In this document: in pieces, positions 1 to 7,468 of the stretch
Position numbering within the stretch: position 1 is the stretch's first letter
Layout of the letters: each line of letters starts with the position of its first letter
Origin: Bacillota bacterium
Lineage (GTDB): Bacteria > Bacillota_G > Limnochordia > DTU010
Direction of reading: 5' to 3'
Length of the DNA stretch: 16,175 nucleotides
Assembly: GCA_012799255.1 (NCBI GenBank)
Contig: JAAZLQ010000357.1
Coordinates: 1 to 16,175, forward strand
The notes under the pieces: model-generated
What the model saw: only the letters and a program-made list of their open reading frames with translations
The model's database searches: none
What the model was told of the DNA's origin: nothing
Position numbers and translations under genes: made by a program

Positions 1-1
1 T

Positions 2-136
2 GGTATTGGCTTATCATTAGCCCAGTCTATTGTGGAGCAGCATGGGGGCGAACTCATAGTACGCTCCTCTGCCAAGGGTAGCGAATTTACAATGCGTTTT
101 TATCCGGAAATGAGCAAAGAGGAGAGGCTTGTTTAG
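2..136 (+). CDS. Sensor histidine kinase, C-terminal end (partial)
   Basis: This open frame enters from the left edge and ends at TAG 134-136, giving the last 44 residues. It contains GIGLSLAQSIVEQHGG followed by KGSEFTMRFYP. These match the G2 box and the last beta-strand/helix of the HATPase_c (GHKL) domain, which binds ATP and autophosphorylates the conserved histidine of a two-component kinase. The sensor, HAMP and H-box parts lie outside the window, so the stimulus cannot be read. The gene converges on the FtsX-type ABC operon. Kinases of this kind often sit near ABC exporters of the BceAB/VraFG sort, but the opposite orientation means co-regulation is only an inference. The family call is firm because the G2 box is intact. 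Confidence 0.85.
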   Translation, partial: GIGLSLAQSIVEQHGGELIVRSSAKGSEFTMRFYPEMSKEERLV

Positions 137-149
137 CTAAACAAGCCTC
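124..149. terminator. Perfect 26-bp palindrome between convergent genes
   Basis: Bases 124-149 are a perfect inverted repeat with half-sites GAGGCTTGTTTAG and CTAAACAAGCCTC. The stop codon of the histidine kinase sits at its centre. It lies between two convergent genes, with the permease stop at 158, so a bidirectional terminator is the natural reading. There is no good T-run on either side and no unpaired loop in the strict palindrome (a real RNA hairpin would open the central bases), so termination efficiency is uncertain. A protein-binding site is the alternative. Confidence 0.5.
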
Positions 150-157
150 CGAAGCCA

Positions 158-2689
158 TCAATAGTCTTGTTGTAATGCGGTAATAATGCTTTGTTGGAGC
201 ACCTTGCGTTTTCCACTCGCCATGGCTGCCCAAATGCCTAAAACACTGACCAAAAAGAATAAAATCAGGAGCGGGAAATCTAGGTTGAAAGCCAGTTGCC
301 AAGGCGAAAACATAAAACGGTTTTTAGCGGCAAGAGCAAAAACCCCTCCCGCCAACATCAGTACATAATAGGACATCACCCGCCGGATCAGGAAAAATCC
401 TTCGTAGTGAAGCATCTTTTTCATTTGGTCTTCTGTCATGCCTGCACTTCTCAGCAAAGCAAAGTCCCGAGTGCGGGCTTTGAGATTCATGTGAAAGCTG
501 TTATAGGCATTAGACAGACCAATGATCACAAAAAGAATTTGGGCGCCTAGAGTTAGGATCAATTCATTACGGTATTGTTCTTCCTGACCAGCCAACTCAC
601 TGAGTTGATTTCTCGTCGAAGTGTCTGTCTTTGGGATATAGTTATGCAAGGTCTTCATTACTTCTTGCGTTACTTGAGGCAATACCTCTAGATCAGCTGC
701 CACTTTTATGCGATAAACGATGGAATGGTACTCGTCCACCTTGTCATGCATAAGACGGAAATCCTCGAGTTCCGTCATGGAGGTGAAGAGGGCAATCTGA
801 TCTGACCATAGGCGATGGAGTTCAAATGGGAACTCGTCGAGGCGCCCCGTTATTGGCAAATGGTAACGTTCATTATCTTTGCTATCTTGAACCACTAAAG
901 TGGTAGCAGTGCTTTGCGATAAAGGAATATACGTGCGGTGTTTATAGGCTTTGTATGGATTTTGTGCTGTTTGGTCTAGTAAAAGAAAACCTTCATGTTC
1001 CGATGCGCTAAATCCATTTTGCTCCAAAACCATCTGGAAATCGGCGTCTTCTAATCCAAAAACTGTCACCTTGGGACGATAAGTGCGTCTTGTTGCTTCA
1101 TCGTGCAGGGAAGCTTGCAGTTGATCAGAGATGAAGTCTTGGTTGTCAGCTGGTAAATATCGAAAATCGTAACTAGTAAAGACATGACTGGCTCTGATGT
1201 CGGGGATTTCTTTGAGATCTGCCAACAGATTCCTTGGTGCCCTTTGTACAGTGAAAAAAAGACTGGTCAGCGTATAAGGAGAATCTGGTTTATCATACAG
1301 ATTCTTTAGATCCCGTTGTGATTGGGCAATTAGTACCGTACTAAACACCATGCCGGCTAAGGCCATAGATAAAGCAAGACCGCGGAAAGTACGCCTGTAG
1401 CTTACGCTATTATCTTTGGCTAGGCTCCTGGCAATGTTTTTGCTATCGCTGGTGAAGCGTAATCGCAGCTTGCTCTTATGGGGTTGGGCACCCTTCATGG
1501 CATCAATAATGGAAAGTCTGCTACTCCGTCTTGCTGGTCTGAAGGCTGCCAAAAACACACAGAGCAGGGCCAAAAGAAACAAAGTGATGAACACAAATGG
1601 ATTCGGAGTTACCATCTGAAATTGCCTAATTGGCCTATACAGGTGGAGGTTCTTCTCATTTAACCACATGAGATAGAAAAGCACGTTGGTGAGACCATAG
1701 GCTAAGATTAATCCCAAAAGTATGGGGCGCAAGCTTAAGCGTACGGCTTTTTCAATCACTAGTCGGCGAACCTGCCTTGGGGTCATACCAGTACTCTTTA
1801 ACAAGGCAATTTGGCGGAGATCTTGGCTACTCCATACATTAAAGGCGTTGTAAATCATAACCACAAAGAGGGCTAACATGCAAACTAGAAGACCAACTCG
1901 CAGACTCCAACGTTCTATAAATTCCCGCGAAGGAATTAAGCCTGACTTAAAGATGAGTTTACCCTCTAAATAACCGGTGTTGTAATTTAGACCACCCTCT
2001 CTAAGTAAATCGTCTTCGCTCTTTCTCCCCAGGTCTTGGAGGATCTGACGCATCAATGGATAGGTATCTCGTTCGTTTTTGAACCAAATGGTAGCATCAA
2101 CACCACCAGCGGTTTGAAAAAGAGCAGTTGGGTCTTCCCAAGAGAGCTGACCGAAGAACAAATAGTTTTTATTAAAACTCATGAGGTGTTCTTTGAAAAC
2201 ACCGCAAATGCGGTAGTTTTTGGACCCTAAACCTATTGCCTTCCCTAAGGAGTAATCAGGATTTTCAAGAACAAAGGTTTCCGATACTAATATTTCATCA
2301 CTTTGTTGTGGCAATCTTCCTTGTAACAAGCGCGATTGAAAAAGACCAAATGTGCAAGAATTTAATAGTGCAGGGGTTTGTAAGTATAGATCCACGTTCC
2401 GGCGCTGAAAGGGGACGTTTTCTAAGAATATGCCCTTGGAAAGCTCCAGCGTCTTGATGTCCGCATTTTCTTGTAATTGTCTATACTCCTCTTCATCTAT
2501 GTTGATTAGCATGGCATGATAATCGCCAAACATTTCTTGGTAAGACTTCCACTGACTCAATTCAAGATCGCTGTAGATGAAAAGTAAAGTCCCCATCATG
2601 ATGACTGCAATAAGGATGGAACTGAGAATGGCTAAGGAGTTTTCGCGATTTTTGACACTTGCTTTAGCTAAATCATGAATGATTTTCAT
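158..2689 (-). CDS. FtsX-type ABC transporter permease, 843 aa
   Basis: Membrane subunit of an ABC transporter of the FtsX/MacB permease superfamily. It has one N-terminal membrane helix at about residues 19-39, then a large extracytoplasmic region to about 260. A first FtsX domain follows with helices near 262-283, 320-342 and 365-383, including the typical cytoplasmic loop with KSTGMTPRQVRRL. A further helix lies near 437-456, then a second extracytoplasmic domain, and the C-terminal FtsX domain has helices near 710-730, 760-782 and 805-825 with the repeated loop RSAGMTEDQMKKM. This duplicated architecture is that of lipoprotein or peptide exporters and antimicrobial-peptide resistance pumps. 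The start ATG (2687-2689) overlaps the ATPase stop as ATGA and has an AGGGGGA ribosome site, so the two genes are translationally coupled. The substrate cannot be deduced. Confidence 0.9.
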   Translation of the reverse strand: MKIIHDLAKASVKNRENSLAILSSILIAVIMMGTLLFIYSDLELSQWKSYQEMFGDYHAMLINIDEEEYRQLQENADIKTLELSKGIFLENVPFQRRNVDLYLQTPALLNSCTFGLFQSRLLQGRLPQQSDEILVSETFVLENPDYSLGKAIGLGSKNYRICGVFKEHLMSFNKNYLFFGQLSWEDPTALFQTAGGVDATIWFKNERDTYPLMRQILQDLGRKSEDDLLREGGLNYNTGYLEGKLIFKSGLIPSREFIERWSLRVGLLVCMLALFVVMIYNAFNVWSSQDLRQIALLKSTGMTPRQVRRLVIEKAVRLSLRPILLGLILAYGLTNVLFYLMWLNEKNLHLYRPIRQFQMVTPNPFVFITLFLLALLCVFLAAFRPARRSSRLSIIDAMKGAQPHKSKLRLRFTSDSKNIARSLAKDNSVSYRRTFRGLALSMALAGMVFSTVLIAQSQRDLKNLYDKPDSPYTLTSLFFTVQRAPRNLLADLKEIPDIRASHVFTSYDFRYLPADNQDFISDQLQASLHDEATRRTYRPKVTVFGLEDADFQMVLEQNGFSASEHEGFLLLDQTAQNPYKAYKHRTYIPLSQSTATTLVVQDSKDNERYHLPITGRLDEFPFELHRLWSDQIALFTSMTELEDFRLMHDKVDEYHSIVYRIKVAADLEVLPQVTQEVMKTLHNYIPKTDTSTRNQLSELAGQEEQYRNELILTLGAQILFVIIGLSNAYNSFHMNLKARTRDFALLRSAGMTEDQMKKMLHYEGFFLIRRVMSYYVLMLAGGVFALAAKNRFMFSPWQLAFNLDFPLLILFFLVSVLGIWAAMASGKRKVLQQSIITALQQDY

Positions 2690-3360
2690 GAAATCCCCCT
2701 TTCGTATAATTCACCATCAACCATGGTCAGGATTCGTTCACAGGAGAGGGCTACCTTTTCATCATGAGTGATAAGAATAATCGTGGCTTGGAATCGCTGG
2801 TTAACTAGACGGAAAAGTGAGGTGATCTCCTCAGTGTGTTTTCGATCTAGATTGCCGGTGGGCTCATCAGCTAAGATTACTGCAGGTCGTGTCACCAAAC
2901 TTCGGGCAATTGCCACTCGCTGCTGCTCACCACCAGATAATTGTTGGGGAAAACGTTTCAGTTTATTCTCAATTCCCAAGGTTTGAATTATTTCCTGGAA
3001 AAAGACTGGGTCGGCTTTTCTTTGATCCAATAGTAAAGGGAGCAAGATGTTTTTTTTCACTGTTAAGTTCGGAATCAAGTTGAAAAACTGATAGATGATA
3101 CCGATATTTCGTCGGCGAAAGACGGCCATATCTCTTTCTTTTAAAGCGGTAATATCAACATCTTGAATGAGGATCTGACCTTCAGTGGGTTGATCCACTC
3201 CCCCAAGCATGTGGAGTAAGGTTGACTTTCCGGAGCCACTGTCTCCTACAACAGCAATGTGTTCGCCTTTGCTTAAAGTCAGATTTACCCTATTTAAGGC
3301 AACTACTGGCTCAACACCGGGATAGATCTTACTCAAGTTTCGCGTTTCTAAGATTGGCAT
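2686..3360 (-). CDS. ABC transporter ATP-binding protein (LolD/MacB type), 224 aa
   Basis: ATPase partner of the FtsX-type permease. From the chosen start the motifs are complete: Walker A GDSGSGKST at residues 39-47, Q-loop Gln91, signature LSGGEQQR at 141-148, Walker B VILADEP at 161-167 and the H-loop in ITHD at 197-200. The length of 224 residues is typical of the LolD/SalX/MacB group. The ATG at 3358-3360 (MPILETRN) is preferred over an in-frame ATG 33 codons upstream: it follows GGAAGGAGA at good spacing, the longer N-terminus resembles no ABC protein, and the extension would run through the promoter region. The end overlaps the permease start by four bases. A dyad over the -10 element suggests regulation by a dedicated repressor or response regulator that is not encoded here. 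Confidence 0.93.
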   Translation of the reverse strand: MPILETRNLSKIYPGVEPVVALNRVNLTLSKGEHIAVVGDSGSGKSTLLHMLGGVDQPTEGQILIQDVDITALKERDMAVFRRRNIGIIYQFFNLIPNLTVKKNILLPLLLDQRKADPVFFQEIIQTLGIENKLKRFPQQLSGGEQQRVAIARSLVTRPAVILADEPTGNLDRKHTEEITSLFRLVNQRFQATIILITHDEKVALSCERILTMVDGELYERGIS

Positions 3361-3388
3361 ATAAATCTCCTTCCAATAGTGGTTTGTG

Positions 3389-3407
3389 TTAAGTATACGG
3401 TACTTAA
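3389..3407 (-). promoter_or_regulatory. Operator-like dyad overlapping the ABC operon -10
   Basis: The sequence TTAAGTA-TACGG-TACTTAA is a perfect 7-bp inverted repeat with a 5-base spacer. On the minus strand it contains TATACT (3392-3397), a good -10 hexamer about 31 bases upstream of the ATPase start. No strong -35 hexamer lies 17 bases further upstream, which fits an activator-dependent or tightly controlled promoter. The identity of the binding protein is unknown. Confidence 0.5.
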
Positions 3408-3420
3408 GTGACATGAAAGT

Positions 3421-3733
3421 GACGGCGAAGCATTCCGCGACTTCACACCAGGAGTTCATGGCTTATTGGGACCCAATGGCGCGTGGGCACGATCTTAGGA
3501 GATAAGCAGCAGATTCGTCTATTCTTGGCTATCTACCACAAGATTTTGGGTTTTATCCCAAGCTTACGGCCGCTGAGACCTTGGATTATCTAGCGATCCT
3601 GCGCTTCATCAAACAACGGGAACCTCTTAACAGTGGAGCGCACCTAACTGAACCTAACTTAGAAGATGGCTATTTGGCTCTCCTTGGAAGGGAGGTGCGC
3701 CATCTTGTTAGCGCTAATTCAAAAGTATCTTAG
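3421..3733 (+). pseudogene. Decayed ABC-2-type ATPase remnant
   Basis: Conceptual translation gives FRDFTPGVHGLLGPNGAW in one frame, the approach to Walker A. After a frameshift near 3490-3515 comes YLPQDFGFYPKLTA, the Q-loop region of ATPases paired with ABC-2-type permeases, and then EPNLEDGYLALLG, the usual C-terminal segment of that group. The Walker A lysine and serine, the signature and Walker B are all missing, so a large internal deletion and a frameshift have destroyed it. The N-terminal strand is also missing: the remnant starts where the promoter of the minus-strand ABC operon lies. The TAG at 3731-3733 ends the recognisable part. Its decayed membrane partner follows directly. Confidence 0.75.
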
Positions 3734-5030
3734 GTATTCCATACACTGTTTACACCGGCAATACTGATCGCATCGCTTTACTTACGTATTCCTCTGGGTC
3801 GGAGTTTGCCTTCCGAAAGGCTGTGACTTCAGAGGCGGACCAATTAGGCATCAACACCATGGCCCAAGAATGGGCTCATCGTATCAGCTTTGCCTCGACT
3901 GGGATTTCTGGATTGCTCGTAGCGATTGTAGTATGGTACCACGTTAGTCGAGTTTAATCGTACGCGTTTCCAAGAACTTGTCTATGTTCGTTCACTAGCT
4001 ACAAGAAACATCATGCTGATCAACTTGGCTGCCATATCCTTAGTCATGCTTATACCGATCCTAACAGGGATTGGTTTAGGAGTACTGTTGACAGGCGTGT
4101 CCAAAGGGTTGTGACCTGATCTGGGTTTGCTTATTCAAAGTATACTGTTCAATGTAATTCCTGGATTAACTGTTCGGATCATCCTGATGGGAGCCTTAGG
4201 CAGTATGGCCTTGGATTTGAAGGTGTTGGTGTTTCCCATTGCTGTTCTGTGGATGGTGCTTATGAATATTCCAGCTACCTTCTTGTTTTGGTTTACAGAG
4301 AAATAGCCAATCCCTTAAACCCCATAGCTGATCGCGGCAGTATGGGGCATCTTGCTTATAGTGGTTTGGTAGCTTTGGTAGGGGTCTTTGTTTGGTGGAT
4401 TCTACTGTATCAATAGCGAAACGGTATTTCCTGGTTTAAGCAGAAGAAGCGTGCTGGCAAGCAATTTCGCGCTGCATCTCATGCTTGGTTGGGACCCGTC
4501 TCTATGATCTAAGGGTTGTATTGGGCTGGAAATGAGCTGTGGGGTTACTTGGTGTTACTGGGTTAGCTCTTGTTCTGGGCGGTCCGTTGGGTTCAACGAA
4601 AGGTCACCCCATTCAATTACAGCGCTATTTTGTTCTGACCTTTCGGAGTTATTGTTTCCTCTCTTTGGATTGATGGTTTCTTGTAGTGCGGTCACCATGG
4701 ATCAGCATTTTGAGGTGACAGAGATTGTCAGTCAGCGGCCAGGAGGGGAAGGGATACTTTTTCGGCAGAAACTGCGGGGACTCGCTACCTATTTCTTCTT
4801 AATGTGCTTCTATTATTCATTTCTGCTCCATTGGTTGAAGCTTACTTCGAGGAAGCGTTTCCTTGGATGCTCAGTCCGTTATATCATCTTGCGGAGTATT
4901 CCTTTAAGCTGCAGCGAGATCTTCTGGTGCTCAACAAATTGAGCCTGACTATTATGTCCATGATGCTGTTTGTATTAGGTTTCAGACTGACCTGCAAAGA
5001 GGTGCTTTGGACAACCCAAGTTAACTTATG
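3734..5030 (+). pseudogene. Decayed multi-span membrane protein (ABC-2-type permease partner)
   Basis: Hydrophobic protein-like segments persist in shifting frames. They include FASTGISGLLVAIVVWYHV near 3890-3945, a stretch from about 3953 with ATRNIMLINLAAISLVMLIP that runs to a TGA near 4113, then LLIQSILFNVIPGLTVRIIL and MNIPATFLFWFTEK. Later pieces are GLVALVGVFVWWILLYQ near 4360, several stops between 4410 and 4690, and LSLTIMSMMLFVLGFRLTC near 4940-4995. Many nonsense codons and at least three frameshifts separate them. The position directly after an ABC ATPase remnant suggests the permease or accessory membrane protein of that transporter. The exact family and the true start are not recoverable by eye. 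Open frames in this stretch, such as the one at 4532-4942, are fragments rather than genes. Confidence 0.65.
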
Positions 5031-5337
5031 ATTTTTGCGGCGAAATGCCATGGATTTTTTAGGTACAAGGTTCTTCTTATTAATGAGGGCGTCAAAGGTT
5101 TTTTCACACAAATTAGAAAGGTGTCCCGTTTTACGCTGTTAAGCTGGATAGTTTATGAAACTAGCGGGGTTTTGAAACTTACGGTCTCTGTCCAGACCGG
5201 CAATTTGGGAATTGTTCACTCTACAATGAACCGTGGTGAACTGAAGATGATGTTGGAGGGTATGATAGGTCTGTGTTGAAATGATACCATATCGTACCAC
5301 CGTGAAAAGCTCTTAAATGTGAAGTGTTATTTCTAAC
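5031..5337. other. Intergenic stretch, no supported gene
   Basis: About 300 bases between the permease remnant and the M78-type remnant. An 83-codon frame beginning at 5028 has no ribosome site and its translation resembles no family I know. It may be further decayed sequence. No promoter with good -35/-10 spacing stood out before the next gene. Confidence 0.4.
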
Positions 5338-5352
5338 AAAGGAGTTGATGGT

Positions 5353-5814
5353 GTGGCGAGGACTGTCCATGTAGATGTTAATCCTGAGGTTCTGCTCTGG
5401 GCTGTTGAGAACTCTGGAAGGAAAGCTCAAATCGCTAAACAGCTTCCGATGTTGGATAAATGGTTAAGTGGTAAGGTGAAACCCACCCTCTGCCAGCTCG
5501 AAGATTTGGCGAAGAAAGCTTACGTTCCTTTAGGCACGCTGTTTCTATTGGAATCTCCGGAAGAGAAACTATCCGTTCCAAGTTACAGGACTTTTGGAGA
5601 TGATTTTGTTGACCGCCCTAGCCGCAATCTGCTCGACACTGTTAGGGTGATGGTTAGGCGTCAGTCTTGCCTGAGAGAATATTAATTGAAGACGGTGCGC
5701 TCCCGAAGGGATATGTCGGAACATTTACAGTCAACGATGACAGCAGACCACAACGTAGAACGAGCTTGTAATGCAATTGCTGGGGAATTCTTGGTTCCAC
5801 AAGCAGACTTCTAG
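5353..5814 (+). pseudogene. HTH-M78 (ImmA/IrrE-like) protein, frameshifted and deleted
   Basis: A GTG start at 5353 follows AAAGGAG at 8-base spacing. The N-terminus reads HVDVNPEVLLWAVENSG, then LPMLDKWLSGKVKPTLCQLE, the degenerate XRE-type helix-turn-helix typical of the long COG2856 proteins. It continues through SYRTFGDDFVDRPSRNLLDT to LREY, where TAA at 5683 ends the frame. Dropping back one base restores LIEDGALPKGYVGTF, so a single base has been lost. From 5755 the family C-part appears as VERACNAIAGEFLVPQADF, but the zinc-binding HExxH segment that should precede it is missing, and a TAG follows at 5812-5814. Frameshift, internal deletion and nonsense codon make it non-functional as a peptidase. 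A poorly conserved tail may continue to about 6032. Proteins of this family act as antitoxin-like or phage and mobile-element regulators. Confidence 0.8.
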
Positions 5815-6095
5815 AAGAATGGCGAAGTTCTGATAAGCTTGGTATTCAGCGGAAGGTTTCCATTCCTAATGTCTGCCGGGCATTTGGCATACCCTATGTT
5901 GACACGTTTACCTTAATTCGGAAGCTAGCGGTTGTCCTCTAAGACTTGCTGATTAAGGTGACCTGTTTGGGTTGCTATTTCCGGGAAGAGGGCAGTCAGA
6001 CGAAAACCCAGCAGAGATCAAGAGAAGCTTAATGAGAGGGCATTAAGTTGTTAGCGGGGCCAAAAAGACTATCTGGAAAGTGAACTACGGGAATT

Positions 6096-6521
6096 ATGGG
6101 GGAATGTTACCTGAGACTGTCACCGGAGTGTGAGAAGCGAATTGTGGATTTTTTGGTAAAAGAGTTTGATCCGCAGATGGTTTATCTCTATGGGTCATTC
6201 GCCAGAGGACACGGACGAGTCGACAGTGACATAGATCTGGCAGTATACCCCAATCGCCCAACAGACTCCTAGGAGCTCTTTCTAGTGGCAAACGAATTAG
6301 CCATGCTCTTGAAGCGAGATGTGGAAATAGTTGATTTGAGAGATGTGTCTACTGTTCTCGGTGCGCAGATAGTAAGTACCGGGAAAGTGCTATACTGCCT
6401 TGATGAAATGTTTAGAGCTAACTACGAGATACGTGTCTTCAAGGATTACGCAAAACTAAATGAGGAGCGAAGCGTGATCCTGAAGGCGATTCGGGAGGAT
6501 GGTTCAATCTATGGTATCTGA
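6096..6521 (+). pseudogene. mntA: MntA-type nucleotidyltransferase antitoxin, interrupted by one TAG
   Basis: From ATG 6096 the frame encodes a 141-residue minimal nucleotidyltransferase apart from one stop, TAG at 6270-6272 (codon 59). The core motif GSFARGHGRVDSDIDLAV is intact and carries the GSxARG...SDxDL metal and nucleotide-binding signature. After the stop come LAMLLKRDVEIVDL and VLYCLDEMFRANYEIRVFKDY, as in MntA. In the MntA-HepT toxin-antitoxin system this enzyme adenylylates the HepT RNase on a tyrosine and so neutralises it. Length and motif order fit the family. The end overlaps the start of a hepT remnant (ATG 6511), the usual gene order. Because the toxin is also broken, the nonsense codon probably reflects relaxed selection. 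A downstream GTG at 6285 could start only a fragment without the active site. Confidence 0.82.
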
Positions 6522-6525
6522 TGTT
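6485..6525 (+). repeat. Direct repeat copy 1 (mntA tail / hepT head)
   Basis: Bases 6485-6519 are identical to 7335-7369 (35 bp). After one mismatch (G6520 versus C7370) a further five bases match, giving 40 of 41. The repeat covers the last codons of mntA (AIREDGSIYG) and the first codons of hepT (MVS). The offset is exactly 850 bases. Confidence 0.92.
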
Positions 6526-6576
6526 CTGTTAGGCGATTTCTACGAATTAATAGATGCGGTCAAGGGGTGGACTTAG
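6511..6576 (+). pseudogene. hepT: HepT toxin head fused to unrelated sequence (copy 1)
   Basis: An ATG overlapping the mntA end opens a 21-codon frame, MVSDVLLGDFYELIDAVKGWT, ending at TAG 6574-6576. Only the first six or seven residues look like a HepT start. The remainder does not fit HepT and lacks the RX4HXY catalytic motif, so nearly the whole toxin has been deleted. The second part aligns without gaps to LLNDVEKTLRSAKGWG of the frameshifted gene at 7461-7885. This may mean that a paralogue of that gene once followed. Confidence 0.5.
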
Positions 6577-6588
6577 AGTTTGCATTTT

Positions 6589-6621
6589 TTGAAGTTGGCT
6601 TCCTCTGTAGTCAGGTATAAT
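6589..6621 (+). promoter_or_regulatory. Possible promoter of the GNAT gene
   Basis: TATAAT at 6616-6621 is a perfect -10 hexamer about 70 bases upstream of the acetyltransferase start. The -35 candidates are poorly spaced: TTGGCT at 6595-6600 leaves 15 bases and TTGAAG at 6589-6594 leaves 21. The call rests mainly on the -10 box. Confidence 0.35.
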
Positions 6622-6689
6622 TCTCAATCTGCTTTGGCGTGTAATGCCCAGTCTAGGTTGAACAAAGATTCAAAAGGTGGTTCGTTTTT

Positions 6690-7226
6690 ATGTTTTTAAA
6701 AGAGGAAAACTTAGTAATCAGAAACGCAACAGAAGAAGATGCTCATATCCTGTGCAGCTGGTGGAATGATGGCAAAGTTATGGCACACGCTGGTTTTCCT
6801 AATGGATTAGGAACCACACCCGAAGCGATTGCCCAAGGATTGGCCAATGACAGTGATGAAACTCAGCGCCGGTTGATCTTAGAATTTGATTCGATGCCGG
6901 TGGGTGAAATGAGCTATCGGAATATAGGTAATAGAGCAGCTGAAATAGGGATCAAGATCTGTAATCCCTCCAAACAAAACAGGGGTTTTGGAACGCGGTT
7001 TCTCAAAATGCTGCTTGCTTCTTTACTCGATGAAATGGGTTATGAAAAAATCATCCTAGACACGAATGTCAACAATACTCGGGCTCAACATGTCTATGAA
7101 AAACTTGGATTCAAGCAGGTAGGCGTTAGAGTGAATGCATGGAAAAACCAGCTTGGAGAACTGCAATCATCCATTGATTACGAATTAACAAGGGAGGAAT
7201 TCTACAAGGGAGAGGGAAAGCTATGA
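6690..7226 (+). CDS. GNAT family N-acetyltransferase, 178 aa
   Basis: Intact GNAT acetyltransferase of the RimJ/RimL-like type, transferring an acetyl group from acetyl-CoA to an amine of unknown nature. Visible features are LVIRNATEEDA at residues 8-18 (the first strand and helix of the fold), EIGIKI at 85-90, the acetyl-CoA pyrophosphate loop QNRGFGT at 96-102 (a variant of Q/RxxGxG/A), and NNTRAQHVYEKLGF at 128-141, the conserved helix and beta-bulge near the C-terminus. The length is normal. ATG 6690 follows AAAGGTGG at 9-base spacing. The stop overlaps the start of an ABC ATPase fragment as ATGA, so it was once the first gene of a coupled operon with an ABC transporter. It is the only undamaged gene between 3420 and 7885. 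The substrate could be an antibiotic, a peptide or a protein N-terminus; the sequence does not decide. Confidence 0.88.
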   Translation: MFLKEENLVIRNATEEDAHILCSWWNDGKVMAHAGFPNGLGTTPEAIAQGLANDSDETQRRLILEFDSMPVGEMSYRNIGNRAAEIGIKICNPSKQNRGFGTRFLKMLLASLLDEMGYEKIILDTNVNNTRAQHVYEKLGFKQVGVRVNAWKNQLGELQSSIDYELTREEFYKGEGKL

Positions 7227-7334
7227 TTGAAATTGAGAATCTAGCCCATTATTAAGGAAAACCGATTTTATAAGATATCTACGCCCATTATACCAGGATT
7301 TCATAGCTTGTTGGGGCCCAATGGTGCTGTTAGT
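7223..7334 (+). pseudogene. ABC transporter ATPase head fragment (second ATPase remnant)
   Basis: ATG 7223 overlaps the GNAT stop. The translation starts MIEIENLAHY, typical of ABC-2-type ATPase N-termini, then hits stops at 7253 and 7271. In another frame FHSLLGPNGAV (about 7300-7332) follows, the sequence leading into Walker A. It then joins abruptly to the mntA tail repeat at 7335. The piece differs from the equivalent part of the remnant at 3421-3733, so it comes from a second transporter and not from a simple copy of the first. Confidence 0.7.
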
Positions 7335-7375
7335 GGCGATTCGGGAGGATGGTTCAATCTATGGTATCTCATGTT
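7335..7375 (+). repeat. Direct repeat copy 2 (mntA tail / hepT head)
   Basis: Second copy of the repeat whose first copy is at 6485-6525: 35 identical bases, then one mismatch and five more matching bases. It is fused upstream to an ABC ATPase fragment and downstream to a longer piece of hepT. Confidence 0.92.
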
Positions 7376-7468
7376 GTGCTGAACAAGATCGAGATATTTG
7401 AGGGCTGTCTAAATAGGGTTAGAGTGGTTTGGAGGTCAGACCAGCGGGGAGGTAATAGCCTTGATTAA
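7361..7468 (+). pseudogene. hepT: HepT toxin N-terminal fragment (copy 2)
   Basis: ATG 7361 opens 35 codons. VVLNKIEIFEGCLNRVR (residues 5-21) closely resembles the first helix of HepT (HEPN-domain RNase toxins). After about residue 22 the similarity is lost, and TAA ends the frame at 7466-7468. The catalytic RX4HXY motif is absent, so no toxin can be made. The upstream mntA has only its last codons here. The 3' end overlaps the start of the next gene at 7461. Confidence 0.6.

Noticed and set aside
3361..3459. N-terminal extension of the LolD-type ATPase by 33 residues
   Set aside because: The extension resembles no ABC protein, would cover the promoter and dyad, and the downstream ATG has the good ribosome site.
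4532..5031. Two overlapping plus-strand frames of 136 and 75 codons
   Set aside because: They lack ribosome sites and their protein-like pieces join across frames into one decayed membrane protein, so they are fragments of a pseudogene.
5028..5279. 83-codon plus-strand frame
   Set aside because: No ribosome site, no recognisable family, and it lies in decayed sequence.
6285..6521. 78-codon frame starting at GTG 6285
   Set aside because: It is the part of mntA after the internal TAG and lacks the nucleotidyltransferase active site. There is no good ribosome site for an independent start.
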